NCBI RefSeq assembly: GCF_016592435.1
Contig: NZ_AP014545.1
Location: 1,302,001-1,366,000, forward strand
Length of the DNA stretch: 64,000 nt
Direction: 5' to 3'
From: Amphritea japonica ATCC BAA-1530
GTDB lineage: Bacteria; Pseudomonadota; Gammaproteobacteria; Pseudomonadales; Balneatricaceae
Positions 51,196 through 59,282 of this stretch are shown here, piece by piece; the stretch's first letter is position 1, and the number at the start of each line of letters is the position of its first letter. The notes below the pieces were generated by a model. The model did no database searches. It was not told where the DNA came from and worked only from the letters and a program-made list of their open reading frames with translations. The position numbers were made by a program, and so were the translations under genes.

Positions 51196-52212
51196 TTATT
51201 CTGCAATTTTAAGACGGCTGAATACCCGACGGGCATTGCCTTCAAAGATCATCTGCTTTTGTTCTGTACTTAACAGACTGTTGTTATCGATATAACGTTT
51301 GGTGTCGTCAAAGTAGTGACCCGTTTCAGGATCGATGCCGCGAACTGCACCGATCATCTCGGAGGCAAACAGAATGTTTTCGGTTGGGATAATGTCCAGC
51401 AGTAGGTCGATACCTTTCTGATGGTAAACACAGGTATCAAAATAGATGTTCTTTAGCGCTGATTTTTCTAACGGTTCAAATCCCTGATCCTGCATCAGAC
51501 CACGAAAGCGACCCCAGTGATAAGGTACAGCCCCGCCGCCGTGAGGAATGATGATTTTCAGTTCAGGGAAATCCTGGAATACATCAGACATAATAAGCTG
51601 CTGGAAACCGGTAGTATCAGCCCCCAGGTAATGGGAGCCGGTTGTATGAAAGCAATCATTGCATGAAGCGCTTACGTGGATCATGGCTGGAACATCCAGC
51701 TCGCACATCTTTTCATATAAGGGATAGAACGATTTATCACCAAGGGATGCATCTTGCCAGTGCCCGCCAGAAGGATCAGGGTTCAGGTTACAGCCGATAA
51801 AATCCATCTCTTCTACGGTACGTACCAACTCAGCAACAGACTTTGCCGGATCTACTCCGGGTGATTGTGGTAGCTGTGCTACCGGAGCAAAGTTTTTCGG
51901 AAACAGGTCACAAACCCGTTTAATCAGATCGTTTTGATGCTCGGTCCAGTACTGGCTGGTGTATTCATTACCGATATGATGACCCATCCAGCTAGCCCGG
52001 GGGGAGAATATTGTCAGATCGGTACCTCGTTCCTGCTGCAAGCGAAGCTGATTCTGTTCAATGCTTTCAATGATTTCGTCATCGCTGACCACTACTTTAC
52101 CTTTAACGCCTTTATGGGACGGGTCTTTAGCAATTGCAGCTTTCTGTTGATCTCGGTATTCGCCTACACCCGGTGGTGTAGTGGTGTAGTGTCCATGACA
52201 ATCGATAATCAT
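51196..52212 (-). CDS. ligJ: 4-oxalomesaconate hydratase
   Basis: This 338-residue amidohydrolase-family enzyme adds water to 4-oxalomesaconate, giving 4-carboxy-4-hydroxy-2-oxoadipate. It starts 'MIIDCHGHYTTTPPGVGEYR' with the HxH-type motif, and has 'MIHVSASCNDCFHTTGSHYLGADTTGFQQL' (split here by family loops), 'IIPHGGGAVPYHWGRFRGLM' and 'ILFASEMIGAVRGIDPETG'. The start at 52212 was preferred to an ATG 22 codons upstream whose product would begin with a basic, low-complexity stretch. It is the first gene of the minus-strand lig operon, divergent from the tandem-HTH LysR gene. Confidence 0.94.
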   Translation of the reverse strand: MIIDCHGHYTTTPPGVGEYRDQQKAAIAKDPSHKGVKGKVVVSDDEIIESIEQNQLRLQQERGTDLTIFSPRASWMGHHIGNEYTSQYWTEHQNDLIKRVCDLFPKNFAPVAQLPQSPGVDPAKSVAELVRTVEEMDFIGCNLNPDPSGGHWQDASLGDKSFYPLYEKMCELDVPAMIHVSASCNDCFHTTGSHYLGADTTGFQQLIMSDVFQDFPELKIIIPHGGGAVPYHWGRFRGLMQDQGFEPLEKSALKNIYFDTCVYHQKGIDLLLDIIPTENILFASEMIGAVRGIDPETGHYFDDTKRYIDNNSLLSTEQKQMIFEGNARRVFSRLKIAE

Positions 52213-52381
52213 TTCATGTTCTCTCTTTTGTTTGTTGCCTGTCTTTCTGGTCGATGAACTGACCGCTTTGTTTTTCACAGTATCCTGTTGATCTGGGGGG
52301 GCTGGCTATTCAGTTTTTAAAGTATTGGTATTAGTTTTTGAGATAGGCTATGTTTTTTAGTGTCTTGGATAGGAGAGTTTT

Positions 52382-53611
52382 ATGGCATTCGAAATCCCTA
52401 ATATCAGGCACCTTAGAGTGTTTCTTGAAGTTGTTCAGTGTAAGAGTATTAGTAAGGCCTCGGAAAAAGTGTTTCTTTCTCAGCCTGCAATCACTCAGGC
52501 AATAGCGAAACTGGAAGCCTCGCTGGGTACGGTACTGTTTCAGCGTAGAAGTGACGGTATGTTTGTCGCTGAGTCCGGCGAACTTTTCGCCACACGGGTT
52601 AAACGAGCGATGGATATGATACTGGCAGGACTGAAAGGTGCAGTGAGGTTAGGCGGTAGTAAAGCGCAGCCATTACATCTTCTGCAACAGTTAACGACCA
52701 CCCAGCTGCGAGCGCTTATTGCGGTGACAGAAGCGCATAATTTTAGTATTGCTGGTCGTAACCTGGGTATCTCACAGTCATCGCTACATCGTGCAGCCCG
52801 AGAGCTTGAAGGCTTGTTAGGGGTTGAGTTGTTTGAGAAAACCAGTACCGGTATCAGTTCCACCAAAGCGGCACGAGCGTTAGCAAAATCTTGCAAACTG
52901 GCTTTTTCAGAAATAGTACAGGGCCGGGATGAAGTAGATGCTCTGCACCATCGCGAGGTGGGACAGTTGGTCATAGGTAGCATGCCGTTGGCACGAACTT
53001 CGTTGCTACCGAAAGCAATTATTGGTTTTTCTGAACAGTTTCCAGATTTTCGTTTGAAAGTTAACGACGGCCCTTATGATGATCTGCTTTACCATCTGCG
53101 TCATGGTGATATCGATATATTACTGGGTGCTTTACGCTTTCCAGCGCCAGCGGACGATGTATTACAAGAGGAGTTGTTCTCCTCGCCGGTTGCCATTGTT
53201 GCCCGTCCTGGTCACCCGTTGTGCAGACCTGATAGCGGGCATATCGATCTTGAAACGCTGCAAAAGTACCCCTGGGTTGTACCTCATGAGGGTACTCCGA
53301 CGCGGGCTATCTTTGAATCGCTGTTCTCTGAATCAGGTATGGAGGTGCCGGAGCGGTTAGTGGAAAGTGGCTCTCAAGTCCTGATCAGATCGCTGTTAGT
53401 AGGCAGTGACCGACTTACAATAATTTCACAGCATCAAATTCAGCATGAATTATCGACAGGTATTCTTAAGCCTGTTCCTTATGATCTTGTTAAGGCTTAT
53501 AGACCCATAGGTGTGACGGTTAGAAAGAGCTGGAGGCCAACAAATACACAGCTTTCGTTTGTAAATGAACTTCGGATTCCGGAACGATTGAATGACGTGG
53601 ATGATCAGTAA
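52382..53611 (+). CDS. LysR-family regulator with two tandem HTH domains
   Basis: At 409 residues this is about 100 longer than usual LysR proteins. The extra length is a second complete N-terminal wHTH. The first spans residues about 6-65 ('IRHLRVFLEVVQCKSISKAS', 'VFLSQPAITQAIAKLEASLG', 'LFQRR'). The second spans about 105-162 ('LRALIAVTEAHNFSIAGRNL', 'ISQSSLHRAARELEGLLGVE', 'LFEKT'). A normal substrate-binding domain follows from about 193 ('GQLVIGSMPLARTSLLPKAI', 'LRHGDIDILLGALR'). It is divergent from the ligJKUI-type operon and precedes ligC, so it probably controls both sides with an aromatic intermediate as effector. A tetramer would have eight HTH units. Confidence 0.93.
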   Translation: MAFEIPNIRHLRVFLEVVQCKSISKASEKVFLSQPAITQAIAKLEASLGTVLFQRRSDGMFVAESGELFATRVKRAMDMILAGLKGAVRLGGSKAQPLHLLQQLTTTQLRALIAVTEAHNFSIAGRNLGISQSSLHRAARELEGLLGVELFEKTSTGISSTKAARALAKSCKLAFSEIVQGRDEVDALHHREVGQLVIGSMPLARTSLLPKAIIGFSEQFPDFRLKVNDGPYDDLLYHLRHGDIDILLGALRFPAPADDVLQEELFSSPVAIVARPGHPLCRPDSGHIDLETLQKYPWVVPHEGTPTRAIFESLFSESGMEVPERLVESGSQVLIRSLLVGSDRLTIISQHQIQHELSTGILKPVPYDLVKAYRPIGVTVRKSWRPTNTQLSFVNELRIPERLNDVDDQ

Positions 53612-53748
53612 AAAAGTCATGTCTATGCAAAAAATGAATGGCTTCGGTGGTTATTTAATTATCCTCTTCGGGGGCTCGGTGATAATTTTCAGTTAACAGA
53701 TCGATCTGCTTTGGCGGATCAGTTGCAAGTTAGATGGAGTAAGCAGTA

Positions 53749-54711
53749 ATGATGAGAGTATGTATTGCAGGCGCAGCTGGCGCTTTTGGTATGAAGCACC
53801 TGGAAGCGATCAGTGACATTGACGATGCTGAAGTTGTTTCAGTAGTGGGCGGCTCTGACCTTAAAAAAATTGAAGCCTTTGCTGACGAACATAATATCCC
53901 TCATTACACAACTGATCTGACTGAAAGCTTGGCTAGGGATGATGTGGACTGCGTTATTCTCGCAACTCCGACACAGGTTCATGCTGCTCAGGTTATTCAA
54001 TGTCTGAAGGCGGGCAAACATGTGCAGACAGAAATTCCGATGGCCGACAATATTGAAGATGCTAAAAAGATTGTCGCGTTGCAAAAAGAGACTGGTTTGG
54101 TTGCTATGGCTGGGCATACTCGTCGCTTTAATCCAAGTCATCAGTGGATTCACGACAAGATTCGGGCCGGTGAGCTGAAAGTTTTGCAGATGGATGTACA
54201 GACTTACTTTTTCCGTCGTACCAATACTAACGCTAAAGGTGAGGCCCGTTCATGGACCGATCATCTGTTGTGGCATCACGCTTGTCATACCGTTGATCTG
54301 TTTCAGTATCAGACCGGTGGTGAAACTGCTTCGCAGGTACAGGCGATGCAGGGACCTATTCATCCAGATCTGGGTATCGCACTGGATATGAGTATTGGTA
54401 TGAAGGTACCTAACGGTGCGCTTTGTACTTTGTCTCTCTCTTTTAATAATGATGGTCCTTTCGGTACCTTTTTCCGCTACATCTGTGATAACGGCACCTA
54501 CGTTGCACGTTATGACGATCTTGAAGACGGTAAAGGTAATCCGATCGACTTATCTGATGTAGCCGTTTCCTTTAATGGTATCGAACTTCAGGATCGTGAG
54601 TTTTTTGCTGCTATTCGTGAAGGTCGAGAACCTAACTCCAGTCTGGCGCAGTGTTATCCGGCAATGGAAACACTAGATCGTTTGGAACAATGCTTGAATA
54701 CAGCAGAATAA
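53749..54711 (+). CDS. ligC: 4-carboxy-2-hydroxymuconate-6-semialdehyde dehydrogenase
   Basis: This 320-residue Gfo/Idh/MocA-family oxidoreductase turns the cyclic hemiacetal of the LigAB product into 2-pyrone-4,6-dicarboxylate with NAD(P)+. The Rossmann motif is 'VCIAGAAGAFGMKHLEAI', followed by the family signature 'AGKHVQTEIPMADN' and 'AMAGHTRRFNPSHQWIHDKI'. 'TDHLLWHHACHTVDLFQYQTG' supplies catalytic histidines. Two ATG codons stand in tandem at the start, so the first residue is uncertain by one. It leads a plus-strand operon with an aldo/keto reductase and perhaps the TRAP genes. Confidence 0.93.
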   Translation: MMRVCIAGAAGAFGMKHLEAISDIDDAEVVSVVGGSDLKKIEAFADEHNIPHYTTDLTESLARDDVDCVILATPTQVHAAQVIQCLKAGKHVQTEIPMADNIEDAKKIVALQKETGLVAMAGHTRRFNPSHQWIHDKIRAGELKVLQMDVQTYFFRRTNTNAKGEARSWTDHLLWHHACHTVDLFQYQTGGETASQVQAMQGPIHPDLGIALDMSIGMKVPNGALCTLSLSFNNDGPFGTFFRYICDNGTYVARYDDLEDGKGNPIDLSDVAVSFNGIELQDREFFAAIREGREPNSSLAQCYPAMETLDRLEQCLNTAE

Positions 54712-54730
54712 GTTTTTGGGAGTCGTAGAG

Positions 54731-55723
54731 ATGTCTAGTCGAAAGTTAGGTTCATTTGAATGCGCACCTATAGGTCTGGGATGTATGAACTTATCCCATG
54801 CCTATGGCACTCCACCTTCTGAAAAGGAGGCGGAAAATCTGCTGTTGAGCGCATTGTATATGGGTTACAACATGCTGGATACCGCTGCATTGTATGGCTT
54901 TGGCAATAACGAAACTTTACTTGGGAAAGTGCTTAAGCATCGCCGTCATGAGTTTGTCTTGGCGAGTAAGTGCGGGATGTTTAAAAACGAGGATGGCGTG
55001 CGTGAGATCAATGGTCGTCCGGATGTGATTCGTAAGACCTGTGAAGGTAGTTTGCGCCGACTGCAGACTGATGTAATTGATCTTTATTATCTGCATCGTT
55101 GGGATCGCAATGTGCCGATTGAAGAAAGCGTAGGTGCACTTTCTGATCTGGTGACCGAAGGAAAGATACGGGATATCGGTTTGTCAGAAGTTTCTGCTGA
55201 CACTTTACGTAAAGCCCATGCAATACATCCTATTGCAGCCGTGCAGACAGAATACTCCCTCTGGACTCGTAATCCGGAAATTGCTGTGCTGGATACCTGC
55301 CGTGAATTGGGGACAAGCTTTGTCGCTTTCAGCCCATTAGCTCGGGCATTCCTGACCGGAAAACTCCGCGATGTAACTACTCTCGCCGAAAAAGATCTGC
55401 GCCGGAATATGCCTCGTTTTGATACTGATAATTACGCTCGTAATTTACAGCTGTTGAGTCAGGTAGAGAAGGTTGCTGAGCAGGAAAATTGCACTCTTGC
55501 TCAATTGGCATTGGCCTGGGTGTTAGGGCAGGGAGAGCATGTTTTAGCGATTCCAGGTACGACAAACCCACTTCACCTGGAAGAGAATTTAAGTGCTTCA
55601 GATATGGTTTTAAGTCCGGATGCGTTTACGCAATTGGATCAGATTATTAATCAGAATACTGTTGCTGGGCCCCGCTATAACGCGGCGACTCAAGCTGAGA
55701 TTGATACAGAAGAGTTTATTTGA
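54731..55723 (+). CDS. Aldo/keto reductase
   Basis: This 330-residue TIM-barrel NADPH oxidoreductase has 'IGLGCMNLSHAYG', the catalytic tyrosine in 'MLDTAALYGFGNNETLLGKVL', lysine in 'FVLASKCGMF', and the histidine in 'DLYYLHRWDRNVPIEESVGAL'. It resembles the AKR11/YajO-YakC group. The start was placed at the ATG after GGGAGTCGTAGAG, 19 nt after ligC. No step of the known 4,5-cleavage pathway needs this enzyme; it may reduce an aromatic aldehyde or detoxify the reactive semialdehyde, which is inference. Confidence 0.9.
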   Translation: MSSRKLGSFECAPIGLGCMNLSHAYGTPPSEKEAENLLLSALYMGYNMLDTAALYGFGNNETLLGKVLKHRRHEFVLASKCGMFKNEDGVREINGRPDVIRKTCEGSLRRLQTDVIDLYYLHRWDRNVPIEESVGALSDLVTEGKIRDIGLSEVSADTLRKAHAIHPIAAVQTEYSLWTRNPEIAVLDTCRELGTSFVAFSPLARAFLTGKLRDVTTLAEKDLRRNMPRFDTDNYARNLQLLSQVEKVAEQENCTLAQLALAWVLGQGEHVLAIPGTTNPLHLEENLSASDMVLSPDAFTQLDQIINQNTVAGPRYNAATQAEIDTEEFI

Positions 55724-55831
55724 ACGTGTGGCGCTTAAAGAAGCGCTGGCGTTTGGCAGACCAGGTAAAAAATTAGTTAAACAACTGAATAACAACAAAA
55801 ACAGAATAATAATATTTCTGAGGAGACTCCC

Positions 55832-56854
55832 ATGAAAAAGCCACTGCTAACAACAGCCCTGGCACTGACTGCTGCAATGATGTTGCAGGCGCCGGTACAA
55901 GCCGCTGATTATACGCTGCGTCTGGCACATTTTTTCCCACCTGTAGCAGGCCAACACACTGATATAGCACAGGCGTGGGCTGATAAGGTGGCTACTGAGT
56001 CCGATGGCCGCATCGAAGTGGAAGTATATCCATCTTCTACGCTGGCTAAGCCTCCTGCGCAATATGATGCGGTAAAGAACCGTATCGCTGACGTAACACT
56101 GACAATTCAGGGTTATACCGCTAACCGTTTTCCCTTAACTCAGGTTGTCGAGCTGCCTGGTATCGTTAAGACCGCTGCGCAAGGTTCATGTGTACTTCAG
56201 ACTATCTATGATGAAGGCATGCTTGATGCAGAGTATAAAGATACCAAACCTCTGTTCCTGTTTACTCATGGTCAGGGCCATATTCATACGACCAAGAAAT
56301 TGATTAAAGAGCCATCTGATTTCGAAGGGTTGCGCATTCGTCGCCCAACGGCTGTTGTGGCTAAACTGTTAGAGGGTCTGGGTGCTCAACCTGTAGGCAT
56401 GCCAGCACCGCAATCATATCAGTCTGTTCAGCGTGGTGTAATTGATGGTGTTTCTCTGCCATGGGAAGGCCAGCTAGTATTTCGTATTAACGATCTGACA
56501 CCAAAGCATACTGAAGTGGGCGGACTCTATTCTCTGTCATTCCTGGTGACTATGAATAAAGACGTATATAACAGTATGCCTGCTGATCTGCAGAAGGTTA
56601 TCGATAACAACTCGGGTGCCGAGTGGTCTCAGAGAGCCGCTACTGTATTTGATACTGTTGATGTAAAAGGCCGTGCTCAGGCTGTCTCTAAAGAACATGA
56701 AATCTACACAGTAGAGGGTGGTATCGAAAACCCAGCCTGGAAGCCTGTACTGGCTAAAGCAACCGAAGGTTATTTGGCTGAACTTGAGGCTAAGGGGCTT
56801 CCTGCTCGTAAGGTTTATGCTCGTGCTCAGGAACTGGCCGCTACTTGTAAGTAA
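55832..56854 (+). CDS. TRAP transporter substrate-binding protein (DctP family)
   Basis: This 340-residue periplasmic binding protein has a signal peptide ending VQA/AD (residue about 24). It shows 'LRLAHFFPPVAGQHTDIAQAWADKVATESDGRIEVEVYPSS' (residues about 28-68) and the substrate-carboxylate arginine in 'PSDFEGLRIRRPT'. It delivers an organic acid to the DctQM permeases encoded after a structured spacer. In this island the cargo is probably 4-hydroxybenzoate, protocatechuate or a related acid. Its gene is likely expressed at higher level than the permeases because of the hairpin that follows. Confidence 0.94.
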   Translation: MKKPLLTTALALTAAMMLQAPVQAADYTLRLAHFFPPVAGQHTDIAQAWADKVATESDGRIEVEVYPSSTLAKPPAQYDAVKNRIADVTLTIQGYTANRFPLTQVVELPGIVKTAAQGSCVLQTIYDEGMLDAEYKDTKPLFLFTHGQGHIHTTKKLIKEPSDFEGLRIRRPTAVVAKLLEGLGAQPVGMPAPQSYQSVQRGVIDGVSLPWEGQLVFRINDLTPKHTEVGGLYSLSFLVTMNKDVYNSMPADLQKVIDNNSGAEWSQRAATVFDTVDVKGRAQAVSKEHEIYTVEGGIENPAWKPVLAKATEGYLAELEAKGLPARKVYARAQELAATCK

Positions 56855-56903
56855 CTGTTTCATCTGGAGTCTGAGCACTGCTCTGACTTCAGGTCTGGCC
56901 CGG

Positions 56904-56960
56904 CAGGGCGTGATTTAACACTGAACCTGTCGGGTATCTGCTGATACCGGTTCAGCCCTG
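56904..56960 (+). other. Nested hairpin between dctP and dctQ
   Basis: A continuous right arm, GATACC-GGTTCA-GCCCTG (56943-56960), pairs with three left blocks: GGTATC (56933-56938), TGAACC (56922-56927) and CAGGGC (56904-56909), separated by bulges of 5 and 12 nt. No T-run follows. It probably protects dctP mRNA from 3' decay or reduces read-through to the permease genes. Confidence 0.65.
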
Positions 56961-56980
56961 TCTGCTAACTGGAGAGAATT

Positions 56981-57496
56981 ATGAAGGCATTCAGCCAGTT
57001 GTTTGATCGTTTTTCCCATGCAATGCATGTGATCAGTGGCATGATCCTCGTTTCAATGATGTTTGTCACCCTTGCAGATGTATTGGTTCGGTTGCTGTTT
57101 AAGCTTACTGATGGTGATATCGATCTGACCTTTATCGGCGGAGTTGAACTGATTAAGTATGGTCTGTTAATGATGGTGTTGTTTGCACTACCGTACTCAA
57201 TCGGCCGGTCTCAGGTCATTGTAGATCTGTTTACTGAAAACCTTTCGGCGCGTATGAAAGCGATTCTGGAAGGTATCTATATGTTTGGTTTTGTCGCACT
57301 GGGTGGCGGTATGAGTTATCGCTTTATGCATGCAGTAGAGCAGTCGCAGATGACCGGTGAAACTACCCAGGATCTGCTGATTCCCCTGTATTATTTTTAT
57401 GCGGTCAGTGCCTTTGCAACGGCTGTGCTTTGTGTTGCTGCGCTACTGATCTCTCTGCGTTGTTTATTTTTCTGGAAGGGAGATAAAGTATCATGA
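56981..57496 (+). CDS. TRAP transporter small permease (DctQ)
   Basis: This 171-residue inner-membrane protein has four hydrophobic helices, the usual DctQ number: 'VISGMILVSMMFVTLADVLV', 'LIKYGLLMMVLFALPYSIG' and two later ones (about residues 90-108 and 130-155). CTGGAGAG precedes the start. The gene overlaps the large permease by 4 nt (ATGA). Together the two form the sodium-driven membrane unit. Confidence 0.93.
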   Translation: MKAFSQLFDRFSHAMHVISGMILVSMMFVTLADVLVRLLFKLTDGDIDLTFIGGVELIKYGLLMMVLFALPYSIGRSQVIVDLFTENLSARMKAILEGIYMFGFVALGGGMSYRFMHAVEQSQMTGETTQDLLIPLYYFYAVSAFATAVLCVAALLISLRCLFFWKGDKVS

Positions 57497-58779
57497 GCTC
57501 TTCTTTAATTGGTTTTATCTGCATACTGGGTATGCTGGGCATGATCGCATTGCGTATGCCTATAGCCATGGCAATGGCTGCCACCGGCTTTATCGGTTTT
57601 ACCTCTATTGTTGCGTTTCAGCCTGCGATGGCTATTCTCGAAAGTGGTCCGTTTGAAACCCTTTCGAATTATAGTTTTAGTCCTATTCCTATGTTTATTC
57701 TAATGGGCGTTTTTGCGTCCAAAGCCCGAATGTCACAGGAATTGTTTGAAGGAGCCCGTACTCTGTTCGGTAGCTGGCGTGGCGGAATGGCGCTGGCGGC
57801 AGTAACTTCTTGCGGTATTTTCTCTGCTATTTCTGGTTCCTCAATGGCAACCGCTGCCAGTATGTCCCGGGTTGCGCTGCCGGAGATGGAAAAGAATGGA
57901 TACGCTAAATCACTGGCCTCAGGTACGTTGGCTGCCGGTGGTACTTTAGGGATTATGATTCCACCTTCAATTGCATTGCTACTGTATGCACTGATAACAG
58001 AGCAGTCGGTGGGTGAGATGTTTATTGCCGGCGTTATCCCAGGGCTGATGGGGCTGGCGTTGTACTGTGTCACTATCGCTATTGTTGTGTCGCTGAACCC
58101 AGATCTGGCACAGCCGGGCAAAGCCACGTCCCTGACAGAAAAAATTGTTGGTCTTAAAGGTCTGGTGCCTTTTACTGGTGTATTTGCTCTGATTATTGGC
58201 GGCATTTATGCCGGTATCTTTACGCCGACAGAAGCCGCATCGGTCGGTGCTGCAGGTACCTTCTTTATCGCGCTGTTCCGGGGTATGAAATTCCAACAGT
58301 TTAAGGATGCTGTTGAAGAGACTTTGTTTATGTCTGCGATGATCTTCTTCATGATTATAGGCGCTGAGATCTTCGGCTATTTTTTATCGGTTTCCCGAAT
58401 ATCTTTCTCTCTTGTGGAGATAGTCGATAGCATGCAGCTGGGCCCCTACATGATTCTGTTTTCAGTACTGATTCTGTTTGTGCTGCTAGGTTGTGTCATG
58501 GACAGTATCGCAATGTTGCTATTAACAGTACCGGTGGTTTATCCATTGATTCAAGCGGCAGGTTTTGATCCGGTATGGTTCGGTATTGTTGCGGTCATCA
58601 CCGTTGAGTTGGGATTGATTACCCCGCCAGTGGGAATGAATGTTTTTGTCATTAAATCGGTTGCCCCAGATATTCCGATTAAAGATATCTTTAAAGGTGT
58701 ATTTCCCTTTGTGTTATCTGATATCGCGCGTTTAGCATTGATTATCCTGTTCCCGGCTCTGGCGCTTGGCTTGCTTTAA
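57493..58779 (+). CDS. TRAP transporter large permease (DctM)
   Basis: This 428-residue inner-membrane protein has about 11-12 helices. Family segments are 'PIPMFILMGVFASKA', 'GTLAAGGTLGIMIPPSIALLLYALITEQSVG', 'IFTPTEAASVGAAGTFFIALF' and 'VELGLITPPVGMNVFVIKSVAPDIPIKDIFKGVFPF'. It is the transport core that works with DctQ and DctP. Overlap with dctQ indicates coupled translation. A bacteriohemerythrin gene starts 11 nt after its stop. Confidence 0.95.
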   Translation: MSSSLIGFICILGMLGMIALRMPIAMAMAATGFIGFTSIVAFQPAMAILESGPFETLSNYSFSPIPMFILMGVFASKARMSQELFEGARTLFGSWRGGMALAAVTSCGIFSAISGSSMATAASMSRVALPEMEKNGYAKSLASGTLAAGGTLGIMIPPSIALLLYALITEQSVGEMFIAGVIPGLMGLALYCVTIAIVVSLNPDLAQPGKATSLTEKIVGLKGLVPFTGVFALIIGGIYAGIFTPTEAASVGAAGTFFIALFRGMKFQQFKDAVEETLFMSAMIFFMIIGAEIFGYFLSVSRISFSLVEIVDSMQLGPYMILFSVLILFVLLGCVMDSIAMLLLTVPVVYPLIQAAGFDPVWFGIVAVITVELGLITPPVGMNVFVIKSVAPDIPIKDIFKGVFPFVLSDIARLALIILFPALALGLL

Positions 58780-58790
58780 GGAGAATGATT

Positions 58791-59198
58791 ATGACAACAG
58801 TACAGTGGACCAGCGATCTGAGTGTTGGTGACCGTTCAATTGATGATGATCACAAAGGCCTTTTTCAGCTGGTGGACGAGCTGAGTCATGCCAATATGAG
58901 TCACGACTATATCAATGTGATTCTGGATCGTTTGAAAAAATATACAATCGAGCATTTTAGTCGTGAAGAAGTGTATATGAAAAAAGCAGGTTTCCCCGGT
59001 TATGAGGATCATATAAAGGAGCATGCAAATTTTAATGAGTGGCTAGAGACGATCCGTTCAACTTATGCGCGATTCCCTCAAAGCCCTTTCATTATTGGTG
59101 ATTCAGTTAACGGCTACCTACAGCGCTGGTTGCGTCATCATATTCTGACCGAAGATATGAAGTATCGTGATTTTATACTGAGTCAGAAAAAAAGCTAA
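58791..59198 (+). CDS. Bacteriohemerythrin
   Basis: This 135-residue four-helix di-iron O2-binding protein keeps the ligand set: 'DDDHKGLFQLVDEL' (His), 'HFSREEVYMKKAGFPGYEDHIKEHANF' (His, Glu, His, His region) and 'WLRHHILTEDMKYRDF' (His, Asp). AAGGAG lies 7 nt before the ATG at 58791; an ATG 6 nt earlier is too close to it. It is the last gene of the TRAP operon, 11 nt after dctM. As such proteins store or carry O2, it may supply PobA and LigAB, both oxygenases. That role is inference. Confidence 0.94.
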   Translation: MTTVQWTSDLSVGDRSIDDDHKGLFQLVDELSHANMSHDYINVILDRLKKYTIEHFSREEVYMKKAGFPGYEDHIKEHANFNEWLETIRSTYARFPQSPFIIGDSVNGYLQRWLRHHILTEDMKYRDFILSQKKS

Positions 59199-59215
59199 AG
59201 CTATACTCAATTGTC

Positions 59216-59252
59216 AGCCCTCTTTCGGTACTTAACCGGCAGAGGGCTTTTT
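59216..59252 (+). terminator. Intrinsic terminator after the TRAP-bacteriohemerythrin operon
   Basis: AGCCCTCT/AGAGGGCT with an inner CGGT/ACCG stem is followed by five T, 17 nt after the stop. Confidence 0.9.
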
Positions 59253-59282
59253 GATGAGTCGCTGTTATTGAGTGGCATATGC

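Noticed and set aside
51196-52212. LigJ-like gene as an aminocarboxymuconate-semialdehyde decarboxylase
   Set aside because: The two share the amidohydrolase fold, but position at the head of the ligK-tautomerase-ligI operon favours 4-oxalomesaconate hydratase.
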